A DNA stretch of 46,762 nucleotides from an uncultured Parabacteroides sp. (GTDB taxonomy: Bacteria > Bacteroidota > Bacteroidia > Bacteroidales > Tannerellaceae): the NCBI GenBank assembly GCA_910577325.1, contig CAJTMR010000028.1, positions 1-46,762 on the forward strand, written 5' to 3'. Position 1 is the stretch's first letter; each line of letters begins with the position of its first letter. The notes beneath the pieces were generated by a model. The model was not told where the DNA came from. It ran no database searches and saw only the letters and a list, made by a program, of their open reading frames with translations. A program made the position numbers and the translations under genes. Positions 1 to 8,332 of the stretch are shown piece by piece.

Positions 1-82
1 AATCGGGTAAGGGAAACTATGTCTCTACTTAGAGCTTAAATGAAAGAGCCGTGTTCGCTATCAATTTTCAACTTTCACCCCT

Positions 83-982
83 TTAGATTCCCGGACGCGG
101 CGAATCCTTGCTTGCATGCATGGTCGAGATAAAGGCATGCGGATCGATTTCTTTCACTTCATCTTTCAGCCGGGGCAGGTCTTTACGTTCGGCAATGGTA
201 AAGATGATCTCTTTTTCTTTTCCTTCATACATACCACGGCCATGCAGGAAAGTACCACGCATTCCCATCTTTCCGACAATCAGTTCCTTTACCTCCTGCG
301 TCTTCTGAGATACGATAAACACAGCCCGGTTGGGATTCTCGGTCTGAAACATTTCCACAACCTTCCCGAATACAAAGATGGCAAACCAAGAGTACAAAGG
401 CACTGCCCAATCCTGAAATACAAGCAAGCCCAACATCACCACAGTCGAGTCTATGACGATGATCATATTGCTTACCTTCAAATTGGAATTCTGGGCGATC
501 ACACGGGCCAGCACATCCGTACCTGCACTCGTACTTTGCGCACGGAACACACAAGTCACCCCAAGTCCCAGAATTGCACCACCGTAAAAGCAGGCAATAA
601 AACTGTCATTCTCAACCAAAGGCTGATTGGCAAACAAATATGAAAAGCTATCTGTAAAAACGGATATCAAGACAAACGTCACAATCGTTTTCGGCCCCGA
701 CGCCAAGCCGAGTTTTTTCATGGCCAAAAGCAATAAAGGCACATTAAAACAGAGAGCGGTCGCACCCATCGGCAAACCTTCGGGCATAAAAGAGAATAGC
801 CCTTGCGTCACGTGGTGCAAGACGATCGATATACCATACACCCCTCCCGGTACGATTTTATAAGGTGCAAGAAATAAACTGTAACTAAGCGCCTGTAAAA
901 AAGCACCGATAACTATTAAAGAGTAGTCTGTCGCATTTCTCTTCAGCGTGGCATTAGAAACCATTTTCAGCGGTTGTTCCAT
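83..982 (-). CDS. YitT family membrane protein (DUF161 + DUF2179)
   Basis: This 299-residue integral inner-membrane protein has several hydrophobic segments in roughly residues 20-200, the DUF161 (YitT) region. A soluble C-terminal domain follows at about 215-290, containing RAVFIVSQK and GMYEGKEKEIIF, which match DUF2179. That domain is related to PII-like ligand-binding folds in this family. The transport substrate or role of YitT proteins is not established. A TAnnTTTG-type element (TATCTTTG read on the minus strand, 1034-1041) lies about 50 bp upstream of the chosen ATG at 982. A second in-frame Met at residue 7 is an alternative start. The gene stands alone, with a long repeat behind its promoter. 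Confidence 0.88.
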   Translation of the reverse strand: MEQPLKMVSNATLKRNATDYSLIVIGAFLQALSYSLFLAPYKIVPGGVYGISIVLHHVTQGLFSFMPEGLPMGATALCFNVPLLLLAMKKLGLASGPKTIVTFVLISVFTDSFSYLFANQPLVENDSFIACFYGGAILGLGVTCVFRAQSTSAGTDVLARVIAQNSNLKVSNMIIVIDSTVVMLGLLVFQDWAVPLYSWFAIFVFGKVVEMFQTENPNRAVFIVSQKTQEVKELIVGKMGMRGTFLHGRGMYEGKEKEIIFTIAERKDLPRLKDEVKEIDPHAFISTMHASKDSPRPGI

Positions 983-1798
983 GTTTGCGTTGTTGTTCGA
1001 TTTTTGTGTTGTCCATTATTTGTTAAAACTGCACAAAGATACGGAAAAAAAAGAGACTGTACACATAAAGCATACAATCTCCCAAAGCAACCACACCAAA
1101 ATCATAAAGCGTCCATCTGTTTTCGCCACCGATACGGACCAACTCACATAAATGTTTTTTTGCAAAAACAACTATCACACTATCATATCCGTCCGTATAT
1201 TGCTTTAAACCAATATATTATGGCATGATAGGTGCCGTTTTGAACTATCATTCATCTATCACAACTATCATGGTGAAAAACGATAACATCCTGTGTGTCA
1301 ATCATAAGATAAAAACAGGGACCGTTCAGAAACAGGTTCGAAACATGTTAAAACGGCTTCTTTTTTCATCAAGACAGGCTTTTCTTTTGTCAAAAACAGC
1401 TTGCAAATCCGCTTGAGACCCGGGTCTCCGTGGTGGGTACACCCGGGCGCAGGAGAGGTGCAGACCCGGGTCTGCGCGAAACCCTGACGGGGATGCAGAG
1501 AAGTTTATCCGCCATGTTGGAGGCACTTTTATGCCCTGTTTTTGCATCTTTTCCGGCGAAAAAGGTCGTTTCATATTCAAACGCCCCCGTTTTGTCGATG
1601 TCTATTTTTGCATATATAGACATAAACATCGCATTATCAGCTATATAAATAGTCATGTGAAAAGCATGATGGATGTATGATGGTTGCTTTGCGAAATTTT
1701 CATGAAAGAAGAGAGGTGATCCCATACAGCAATTTTTGATGAGGTTGCCCTGTGCCCTCTCTTCCACTAACAAAAACAACCAGATTCAAGTTGAATTA
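983..1798. other. Long intergenic region holding repeat copy 1
   Basis: These 816 bases hold no convincing gene. Positions 983-1050 carry the promoter region of the YitT gene. Positions 1096-1553 are copy 1 of a dispersed repeat, described separately. The remainder (1554-1798) is AT-rich sequence in which I see no recognisable feature; open frames here overlap the repeat and lack convincing starts or family resemblance. Confidence 0.7.
1096..1553 (+). repeat. Dispersed 458-bp repeat, copy 1
   Basis: This segment recurs at 35103-35560 in the same orientation. Between 1161 and 1546 the two copies align without a gap over 386 bp; a hand count gives about 42 mismatches, roughly 89% identity. This core is bounded by a 10-bp inverted pair: TGCAAAAACA at 1161-1170 and TGTTTTTGCA at 1537-1546. 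Inside are ACTATCA heptamers (1171, 1179, 1244, 1264, plus a partial at 1256). There are also three CCCGGG cores at 1419, 1442 and 1465, the last within the 16-bp perfect palindrome GCAGACCCGGGTCTGC. Homology continues about 65 bp to the left of the core, with small indels. I see no transposase or credible protein. It may be a non-autonomous mobile repeat or a structured regulatory element; the function is unknown. Confidence 0.9.
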
Positions 1799-2155
1799 TT
1801 AAAAATTCAAAGTGCGGTTATTATTATTTGTCACATTCAACAGCAGAACATACTTACGATACTGTTCCGAAGTCAAGGCCTTCTTCATCAACTTCAGATT
1901 TCCATAAACGGCTTGACGCATCTTTTTGTCACGCATTTCATCACTTGCCCGAAGGCTTTCTCCTTGCATCTCCTGAAAATATGCATTGATATCCGCAACC
2001 TCATTAGCTTGATCGGAAGACAACTGCAAATACTTGTTCAATTGTTCAAAATTAATAGCAAACGGTTCTTTACCCACATTGTTACGACTCTCGCGTGCAA
2101 ATCCCATCGTTGCACATAATAAAATGGCTGCTACAGCCATACCTAAACGTCTCAT
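1799..2155 (-). CDS. Small secreted protein of unknown function
   Basis: The 118-residue product begins with a classical signal peptide (MRRLGMAVAAILLCATMGFA, then RES), so it is probably periplasmic. The mature part is mostly charged, predicted-helical sequence with LSSDQANEVADIN and LTSEQYRKYVLLL. This pattern recalls small helical periplasmic proteins of the Spy/CpxP (LTxxQ) type, but the match is too weak to name it. Its last codons read NNNNRTLNF. It is transcribed alone on the minus strand downstream of the methyltransferase gene, separated by 157 bp. The gene looks real because of the signal peptide, ordinary codon use and absence of a better frame. Confidence 0.72.
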   Translation of the reverse strand: MRRLGMAVAAILLCATMGFARESRNNVGKEPFAINFEQLNKYLQLSSDQANEVADINAYFQEMQGESLRASDEMRDKKMRQAVYGNLKLMKKALTSEQYRKYVLLLNVTNNNNRTLNF

Positions 2156-2312
2156 TCTACCTAAACATTAAATTAATAAACCTAAACAAGAAGGCCCTTT
2201 GCCTCCTCTTTTTACCTTTTATCTTTTCGTTTCTGCTATTATAACAAGACGTCTCCTAAGATTGTTTCCAACAACAAGGGATATTTGCCCGATGCCGTAC
2301 GGCTAACCGTGA

Positions 2313-2822
2313 TTAAGATTCCAATTCAAGCAAGAACTTTTTAGCCGGAAGTCCTCCTCCATAGCCAGTCAACGAACGGTCGCTTCCTATGACCCGGTGG
2401 CAAGGGGCAAATATCGACAGTGAATTGGCCCCGTTGGCATTGGCCACCGCACGAACGGCTTTGGGCATCCCGATATGCTGCGCCATTTCGCCGTATGAAA
2501 TCGTCTTGCCGAATGGTATCTTCAAAAGTTCGTTCCAGACGTTTTTTTGAAAATCCGTACCTGCGAAAAGAAGCGGCACGTCGAATGTTTTGCGTTTTCC
2601 GGCAAAGAACTCGTCAAGTTCGCTCGCGGCTTTCTCGATTACCTCCGATGTTCCCTCCTCAAATTCGGCACGCAGCACCCGTTTCAAACGTCGGTCTACA
2701 TGTCCGCGATGTTTTTCCACCTGCCAGTCGCACAAGCAGAGTTTATCTCCAAACGAACCAAGCAACAATACGCCACATGGCGATTCATAACGTTTCACTT
2801 TGATTATATTTTTCTCTTTCAT
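2313..2822 (-). CDS. ogt: Methylated-DNA--protein-cysteine methyltransferase
   Basis: This 169-residue protein repairs O6-alkylguanine by transferring the alkyl group irreversibly to its own cysteine. The active-site motif PCHRVIG is present with Cys141 as acceptor. It is preceded by the helix-turn-helix DNA-binding segment around residues 108-134 (ISYGEMAQHIGMPKAVRAVA), with the conserved Asn-containing NANGANS next. The length fits the Ogt/MGMT family. There is no AdaA-type N-terminal metal-binding domain, so this is a stand-alone repair enzyme rather than an Ada regulator. It lies 37 bp from the end of the MFS gene on the same strand. The symbol ogt is by family resemblance. Confidence 0.93.
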   Translation of the reverse strand: MKEKNIIKVKRYESPCGVLLLGSFGDKLCLCDWQVEKHRGHVDRRLKRVLRAEFEEGTSEVIEKAASELDEFFAGKRKTFDVPLLFAGTDFQKNVWNELLKIPFGKTISYGEMAQHIGMPKAVRAVANANGANSLSIFAPCHRVIGSDRSLTGYGGGLPAKKFLLELES

Positions 2823-2859
2823 ATACTTTCACTTATTTCACACGACCGGCAATCACTCA

Positions 2860-4044
2860 TCATACCACTAATTTATGCTTCTCATACGATGGCTTTGCCC
2901 AACGAAGATAAACGCCAAGAGAGGCCAAACAACAACCGGCTCCCACCCCATAGGCCACAGCCAATCCGGCACAGGAAGCGATAAAACCGGCTGAAAGCAT
3001 TCCAAGACCAACCCCTAAATCGAAAGAGGTCAGATAGGTTGAAGTCGCCGTGCCGCGCATATTATGTGGAGCGACATTGACAAAAAGACATTGGAAAGCC
3101 GGCACTCCCACTCCATACCCGATACCGATCATCAAAGCACAGGCAAAGAAAACCCAAGGCTGGCGGACAGTAGCAAACACGGTAAACGTCACCAACAAGC
3201 AGACCGAAGAACAGACCGACACCCAGTGAATCTTCCCATGATCGACCAGTCTACCGGAGATCAGACGCGACGTTCCCACTCCTATCGCCATATAAATAAA
3301 GAAGTAGCCGGGATCGGTCACCTGTATTTCCTTTCCGTACAAAACAACAAAAGAAGTAATCATCCCGTATGGAATTGCAACCAGGATATAAGCGAGCGCA
3401 GCCGGTAACGCCTTCAACAAGATAAAACGATCGAGAGAAAAATGCGGACGCGACACCTTTTTCCGCTTCGGATAACGGATCAGACAGACGGAAGCGACCC
3501 CAACGAAAGCCGTTACCCAACCTATAGAGACAACCGGATGAAACCCGCCTTTCCCATAAATGGCAACGGCCACCAACGGAGCCAACGACATAGCCAGATT
3601 GATCGTCAGGCCATAGAACCCCATACCTTCGCCACGCCGGGAAGAAGGGATCACGTCAATCGCAATCGTATTGCCAGCAACCGAAGTCAACCCCATGAAG
3701 CCCCCCTGGATGAAACGGACTGCCATAATAGTCAGCATAGTCGCGGCAAACAGATACCCGCCGAACATGAAAGCAAATACAAAAAAGGCAAACAGATATA
3801 ACGGTTTGCGCGAAAAACTATCCACCAAGAACCCCGAAAAAGGCCGGACACAAAGCAAGCCGATCGTATAACTGGACAAAGCGACCCCCACATGTGCCGT
3901 ATCGATCCCAAGAACCTCTACCAGATAAACCGGCATTGTCGGCATCAACATATAGAAAGAAAAATTCATCAGGAAATAGGAAATACAGCATTGCACGAAA
4001 TTCCGGTTCCACAATATAGGTTTGCACTCCTCCATTTTATTCAC
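2860..4044 (-). CDS. MFS transporter (drug-efflux type)
   Basis: This 394-residue protein has about twelve hydrophobic segments in a major-facilitator layout. The sequence DVIPSSRRGEGMGFYGLTIN near residues 130-150 resembles the conserved motif of drug:H+ antiporters, which suggests small-molecule export; the substrate cannot be read from the sequence. The frame opens with GTG at 4044, overlapping the stop of the upstream ABC-F gene as GTGA, a classic translational-coupling arrangement. A Met three codons later (ATG at 4035) is an equally plausible start. It is therefore likely co-transcribed with the ABC-F gene. Soluble C-terminal residues are few, and no fused regulatory domain is seen. Confidence 0.88.
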   Translation of the reverse strand: MNKMEECKPILWNRNFVQCCISYFLMNFSFYMLMPTMPVYLVEVLGIDTAHVGVALSSYTIGLLCVRPFSGFLVDSFSRKPLYLFAFFVFAFMFGGYLFAATMLTIMAVRFIQGGFMGLTSVAGNTIAIDVIPSSRRGEGMGFYGLTINLAMSLAPLVAVAIYGKGGFHPVVSIGWVTAFVGVASVCLIRYPKRKKVSRPHFSLDRFILLKALPAALAYILVAIPYGMITSFVVLYGKEIQVTDPGYFFIYMAIGVGTSRLISGRLVDHGKIHWVSVCSSVCLLVTFTVFATVRQPWVFFACALMIGIGYGVGVPAFQCLFVNVAPHNMRGTATSTYLTSFDLGVGLGMLSAGFIASCAGLAVAYGVGAGCCLASLGVYLRWAKPSYEKHKLVV

Positions 4045-5924
4045 ACCAACTCGCTTAACTCCAGCCAGCGCATTGTTTTTTCGTCTATTTCTTCTATTAC
4101 TTTTGCGATTCGTCCGGATTTGGCCAACAGTTCATCGTTGCTTAGAGTGCCGCTGCTCATAGCCATTTCCAACTCGGCCTTTTCAGCTTCAAGCTGAGGG
4201 ATCTCGGTTTCAAGCGTTTCAAACTCCTTGCGTTCCTTGAAAGTCAATTTCTTTTTCAGTTCCTTTTCGGGACGTGACGTTTTCTTTACTGCGGAAGCCA
4301 TTTTTGCCTGGTGTGTCGCTTCAGCCTCTTTTTCCAACTGGCCCTGCACCTCCTTCCACTCACGATATTGCGTATAGTTGCCCGGAAAATCCTTTATATC
4401 GGCATTTCCCCTGAACACCAACAGATGGTCGACCACCTTATCCATAAAATAGCGGTCGTGCGATACGACGATCACACATCCCTTGAAGTTACGCAAATAT
4501 TCTTCCAACACATTCAGCGTGACAATATCCAAGTCGTTCGTCGGCTCGTCGAGCACAAGAAAGTTCGGGTTGCGCATCAAGACCGTACAAAGATACAAAC
4601 GACGTTTCTCTCCCCCGCTCAATTTGTAAACATAACTATGCTGTTTCTCCGGAGCGAAAAGGAAATAACTCAGGAACTGTGAAACTCCCATCTTCTTCCC
4701 GTCACCCAAATCGACATATTCAGCAATATTCTGGACCACATCGATCACCTTCATCTGTTCGTCAAACCGGAGGCCGTCCTGGCTGTAATACCCGAACCGA
4801 ACCGTCTCGCCCACGTCAAAACGACCGCTGTCCGGCTCCACTTCTCCCATCAGCATCTTGATAAAGGTGGATTTTCCCGTCCCGTTATTCCCGACAATCC
4901 CCATCTTCTCGTAACGGGCGAATATGTAGTTGAAATCTTCCACGATCTTCAGATCACCAAAACGTTTCGAGACATGCTCCGCCTCGAAAATCTTCGATCC
5001 GATATACGAAGCCTTTACATCCAAGTTAACGTTCCCGCTCTCATGTTGTTGCTTGGCTTTCTTTTCCAGTTCATAGAAAGCTTCGATACGATATTTCGCC
5101 TTTGTCCCGCGTGCCTGCGGCTGACGGCGCATCCAGTCAAGTTCCTTGCGAAGCAGGTTACTGGCCCGATCCACCTCTGCGTTCAAGGTGTCCATACGTT
5201 CCTGCCGTTTTTCCAGATAATAGCTGTAATTCCCCTTATATTGGTAAATTTGTTTCCGGTCTATCTCGATAATCTCGCTACAGACACGATCCAGAAAATA
5301 ACGGTCATGCGTCACCATCAAAATACTAATGTTCGCGCGGGAAAGATATCCTTCCAGCCATTCGGTCATTTCCAGATCCAGATGGTTGGTCGGCTCATCG
5401 AGGATGATCAGCTCGGGATCGGTAATCAGCACGTTCGCCAAAGCCACTCTTTTCAACTGCCCGCCGGAAAGCGTTTCCACCTTCTGGTTGAAGTTATGGA
5501 TTTTGAGCTGTCCCAAAATCTGCTTGGCACGCTGTTCGTAATCCCAGGCTTTCAGATTGTCCATTCTGAGCAGGATGTCTTCAAGATCGGAATGATCGCT
5601 GCTTACCATCGCCTGTTCATATTCGGCAATCAAACGTACCGTCTCGTTCGGTGAGTAAAAACACGCTTGCAAAACAGTCAGGCCGTCCGGATAATGCGGT
5701 GTCTGTTCCAGGTAGCCGACCCGCAGATCGTTTCGAAACACGACTGCCCCGCTGTCATAATCTTCTTTTCCGGCTATGATATTCAGTAATGTTGTTTTCC
5801 CCGTACCATTCTTGGCTATCAGTCCGACCTTCTGCCCTTGCGCGATACCGAAAGTGATATCTTCGAACAATACCAGGTCACCGAAGCTTTTAGTCAATTT
5901 GTCTATTTGTAAATAGCTTATCAT
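4041..5924 (-). CDS. ABC-F family ATPase, Uup-like
   Basis: This 627-residue soluble protein has two ABC ATPase cassettes and no membrane segments, the hallmark of the ABC-F family that acts on ribosomes. Cassette 1 shows Walker A around residues 38-46 (KNGTGKTTL), the signature LSGGQLKRV at 152-160 and Walker B LDEPTNHLD at 175-183. The inter-domain arm includes ELDWMRRQPQARGTKAKYRI. Cassette 2 shows GNNGTGKST, LSGGEKRRL and LDEPTNDLD. A charged coiled-coil C-terminus (about 560-627) matches the Uup subfamily rather than the short EttA type. A good TTG...TATCTTTG promoter lies just upstream. It heads a two-gene unit with the MFS transporter. Confidence 0.93.
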   Translation of the reverse strand: MISYLQIDKLTKSFGDLVLFEDITFGIAQGQKVGLIAKNGTGKTTLLNIIAGKEDYDSGAVVFRNDLRVGYLEQTPHYPDGLTVLQACFYSPNETVRLIAEYEQAMVSSDHSDLEDILLRMDNLKAWDYEQRAKQILGQLKIHNFNQKVETLSGGQLKRVALANVLITDPELIILDEPTNHLDLEMTEWLEGYLSRANISILMVTHDRYFLDRVCSEIIEIDRKQIYQYKGNYSYYLEKRQERMDTLNAEVDRASNLLRKELDWMRRQPQARGTKAKYRIEAFYELEKKAKQQHESGNVNLDVKASYIGSKIFEAEHVSKRFGDLKIVEDFNYIFARYEKMGIVGNNGTGKSTFIKMLMGEVEPDSGRFDVGETVRFGYYSQDGLRFDEQMKVIDVVQNIAEYVDLGDGKKMGVSQFLSYFLFAPEKQHSYVYKLSGGEKRRLYLCTVLMRNPNFLVLDEPTNDLDIVTLNVLEEYLRNFKGCVIVVSHDRYFMDKVVDHLLVFRGNADIKDFPGNYTQYREWKEVQGQLEKEAEATHQAKMASAVKKTSRPEKELKKKLTFKERKEFETLETEIPQLEAEKAELEMAMSSGTLSNDELLAKSGRIAKVIEEIDEKTMRWLELSELV

Positions 5925-5951
5925 ATATTCATATCAGCTTTAAATGCAGGA

Positions 5952-5983
5952 CAAAGATACGAAAAGATCAGGCACAGGCACAA
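5952..5983 (-). promoter_or_regulatory. Bacteroidales-type promoter of the ABC-F gene
   Basis: Read on the minus strand, TATCTTTG (forward 5952-5959) matches the Bacteroidetes -7 consensus TAnnTTTG. A TTG (forward CAA at 5981-5983) sits 21 bp upstream, where the -33 element is expected. The start codon at 5924 follows by about 28 bp. Confidence 0.55.
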
Positions 5984-6170
5984 TGAACGAGATTATTTGG
6001 CATATCCATACCCGTGCGGTCGTCAATGTCGACAATTGCGGGCCGACCTGCCAATGATAGTTGAAAAGCAACAACTGCCAAGAAAATCCAATTATACGGA
6101 GAAGAAAACAGATTATCGGCCATCCAAAACAAACATCTTAACAAATCTGTTCTCCTTAATAATAAATTAT

Positions 6171-6178
6171 TATTTTTG
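6171..6178 (+). promoter_or_regulatory. Putative -7 element upstream of nhaD
   Basis: TATTTTTG matches TAnnTTTG and lies 32 bp before the nhaD start codon. No clear -33 TTTG is visible at the right distance, so this is tentative. Confidence 0.35.
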
Positions 6179-6210
6179 TCGCTTTGGATTAATTTTTTTA
6201 CAGATACGCT

Positions 6211-7641
6211 ATGTTGACAACAATGATCATTGTGTTCCTGGCCGGGTATTTACTCATTGCCTTGGAACACCCGCTGAAAATCAATAAAGCGGGAACAGCG
6301 CTCCTGACCGGAACAGTTCTTTGGGTCTTATATACATCAGGAGCCCCTCAGTTTATTCCAAACGCTTCCGCCGATGAGTTCAAACTTTTTCTGGACACGT
6401 CTCCGCTCCTGAAGAATCTGCCCTATGCAGACCAGTGCATCCGCTTCGTCATCGACCATCAAATACTGGACAGTATCGGCGAGATCGCAGAAACTCTGAT
6501 TTTCTTAATCGGGGCAATGGTTACCGTGGAACTGGTCGATTCTCATGGCGGCTTCCTGTTCATCACCAACCGAATCAAGGCCACCGACAAACGGCAACTG
6601 CTGTTCTCGATTGCCGCCATCACCTTTTTCATGTCTGCCGTATTGGACAACCTTACCACTTCCATCGTCATGATCATGCTGATCCGGAAACTGGTGGGCA
6701 ATTACAAGGAACGTTGGATCTTCGGCAGTATCATTGTGATTGCCGCCAATAGTGGCGGAGCGTGGTCGCCCATCGGCGATGTCACGACGATCATGCTGTG
6801 GGTAAGGGGTAATATCTCGACCTCGGCGACCATCCCCCATCTGTTCCTGCCAAGCTTGGTATCAGCCGTGGTTCCCGTGCTGATCATCTCGCGCTACCTG
6901 CATGGCAAGGTCACGCCACCGCTCACCGACGAGAATGACAGAAACGACCTTTTGCTCTGCACGCTGGAAAAGAAAGAAAAACTGGCGATCCTCATACTGG
7001 GCGTATTCTGCCTTCTGTTCGTTCCCATTTTCAAGACAGTCACTCATCTGCCACCTTTCATGGGCATTCTGATGGGAGTAGGCTTTTTGTGGATATTCAC
7101 AGAGTTGATGTACCGTAAAACCCCAATAGACGAGAACCTGAAATTGCGCCTGTCCAAAGTCATCAATCGCATAGACGGGGCCACACTCATGTTTTTTCTC
7201 GGTATCCTGCTGGCAGTCGACACATTACGCTACAGCGGCATCCTGGGTAATTTTTCCATCTGGCTGGACGATACGATCGGCAACGTGTATGCTGTCAACC
7301 TGATCATCGGGACGCTCTCCTCCATCGTCGACAATGTCCCGCTGGTTGCCGGTGCGATCGGCATGTATCCGGTTGCCACGGACACACTGGTCGCCACTGC
7401 CTCCGATCCTACATATATGGCCAACTTCATGCAAGACGGCGTATTCTGGCAATTCCTTGCCTACTGTGCCGGCGTAGGTGGCAGTATGCTGATTATCGGT
7501 TCTGCTGCCGGAGTCGTCGTGATGGGATTGGAAGGAATCAATTTCATCTGGTATTTGAAACGAATCTCTCTGCTTGCGTTGGCCGGCTATTTGTCTGGAG
7601 CCGCCGTTTACATCTTACAAAACGTACTATTAGGCATATAG
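6211..7641 (+). CDS. nhaD: NhaD-type Na+/H+ antiporter
   Basis: This 476-residue polytopic membrane protein belongs to the ion-transporter superfamily and resembles NhaD sodium:proton antiporters. It begins in the membrane (MLTTMIIVFLAGYLLIALEH). It carries the conserved blocks VLDNLTTSIVMIMLIRKL (about 150), GGAWSPIGDVTTIMLW (about 190) and IVDNVPLVAGAIGMYP (about 385), where polar Asp/Asn/Thr residues sit inside membrane helices as expected for cation binding. The length is normal for NhaD. It is transcribed divergently from the ABC-F gene, with a 286-bp spacer. Its likely role is sodium export and pH homeostasis. Confidence 0.9.
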   Translation: MLTTMIIVFLAGYLLIALEHPLKINKAGTALLTGTVLWVLYTSGAPQFIPNASADEFKLFLDTSPLLKNLPYADQCIRFVIDHQILDSIGEIAETLIFLIGAMVTVELVDSHGGFLFITNRIKATDKRQLLFSIAAITFFMSAVLDNLTTSIVMIMLIRKLVGNYKERWIFGSIIVIAANSGGAWSPIGDVTTIMLWVRGNISTSATIPHLFLPSLVSAVVPVLIISRYLHGKVTPPLTDENDRNDLLLCTLEKKEKLAILILGVFCLLFVPIFKTVTHLPPFMGILMGVGFLWIFTELMYRKTPIDENLKLRLSKVINRIDGATLMFFLGILLAVDTLRYSGILGNFSIWLDDTIGNVYAVNLIIGTLSSIVDNVPLVAGAIGMYPVATDTLVATASDPTYMANFMQDGVFWQFLAYCAGVGGSMLIIGSAAGVVVMGLEGINFIWYLKRISLLALAGYLSGAAVYILQNVLLGI

Positions 7642-7661
7642 AAAGATTCTTATTACATTTG
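7630..7661 (+). promoter_or_regulatory. Putative promoter for the 7685-9282 gene group
   Basis: TACATTTG (7654-7661) fits TAnnTTTG, and TTAG at 7630-7633, a one-base departure from TTTG, sits 20 bp upstream. It would drive the hypothetical gene, the ArsC-like gene and the glycosylase gene. Confidence 0.4.
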
Positions 7662-7684
7662 TCGGCAATAAATACAAACATACA

Positions 7685-8320
7685 ATGAATTTCATCTCTA
7701 AACTATTCAAAAAGAAAGAAGAAGAAACAGAAGCCGTATCGAAAGGTTCCGTAGAAGAGTTCGTTACGCTGATCCGCGTGTATTACCAAGCCGTAATGGC
7801 TGTACAGTTAGGAATCACCAACCTCAACATATTGAACGATATGGCGTTGTTCAAACGGATGCTCAAGATCCCGACACAGAACAACAAGTTGGGCATAGCC
7901 GAGAAATCCCGTTCCCGCAAAATCCTGATGCAGGAATATGGGATGAACGAAAATTTCTTCAAGGAAATCGATGCTTCCGTCAAAAAGAACTGCAGGACGC
8001 AGAATGACATCAAATCCTATTTCATCATGTACCAAGGATTCAACAACGACCTGTTCTCCTTGCTTGACAACCTGATGCAATGGAAGTTCCGATTCTCCAT
8101 GTTGGTGAAAAAGTTGTTATATGCGCAGACACAGAAGACCATTCACGAAATCGTGACCCGCTCGGAATGGAAAGACGTCAACGTTCAGAAAGTAGCTTGG
8201 AGAATACGAAAATACAAAGAGACACTCGGCTATTCGGAAGAATGGATGACTGATTTCGTATATAATGTCGTGCTTATGGCCAAAGAAGATGCCAAAAGAC
8301 AGAAGAAAGATGAGAAATAA
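7685..8320 (+). CDS. Conserved hypothetical protein, helical
   Basis: I do not recognise a named domain in this 211-residue protein. It is predicted soluble and mostly helical. It has a lysine/glutamate-rich start (KLFKKKEEETEA) and end (EDAKRQKKDEK), no signal peptide and no membrane segment. Distinctive stretches are GITNLNILNDMALFKRMLK and EYGMNENFFKEIDASVKKNC. It lies 12 bp before the ArsC-like gene on the same strand, with a TAnnTTTG element upstream, so it probably heads a three-gene unit. It is a real gene by codon use and context, of unknown function. Confidence 0.72.
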   Translation: MNFISKLFKKKEEETEAVSKGSVEEFVTLIRVYYQAVMAVQLGITNLNILNDMALFKRMLKIPTQNNKLGIAEKSRSRKILMQEYGMNENFFKEIDASVKKNCRTQNDIKSYFIMYQGFNNDLFSLLDNLMQWKFRFSMLVKKLLYAQTQKTIHEIVTRSEWKDVNVQKVAWRIRKYKETLGYSEEWMTDFVYNVVLMAKEDAKRQKKDEK

Positions 8321-8332
8321 GATCACGACCGT

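Noticed and set aside
116..643. Long open frame antisense to the YitT gene
   Set aside because: It is a shadow of the YitT frame with no domain resemblance; the same holds for the other long antisense frames, such as those opposite glutamine synthetase and the M23 peptidase.
1225..1416. 63-codon plus-strand ORF conserved in both copies of the long repeat (also 35231-35422)
   Set aside because: Substitutions between copies fall mostly at first and second codon positions and change amino acids, with no third-position excess. This is the opposite of selection for a protein, so the ORF is carried by repeat conservation.
1161..1546. Classic MITE or IS with terminal inverted repeats and target duplication
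   Set aside because: Only a 10-bp inverted pair is seen, homology extends about 65 bp beyond it on the left, and no flanking direct repeats could be recognised at either copy.
1326..1580. 84-codon minus-strand ORF shared by both repeat copies (also 35308-35562)
   Set aside because: It overlaps the non-coding motifs and the ends differ between copies. Its many arginine/proline residues reflect the CCCGGG block. It is likely to be annotated as hypothetical proteins in databases but has no support as a gene.
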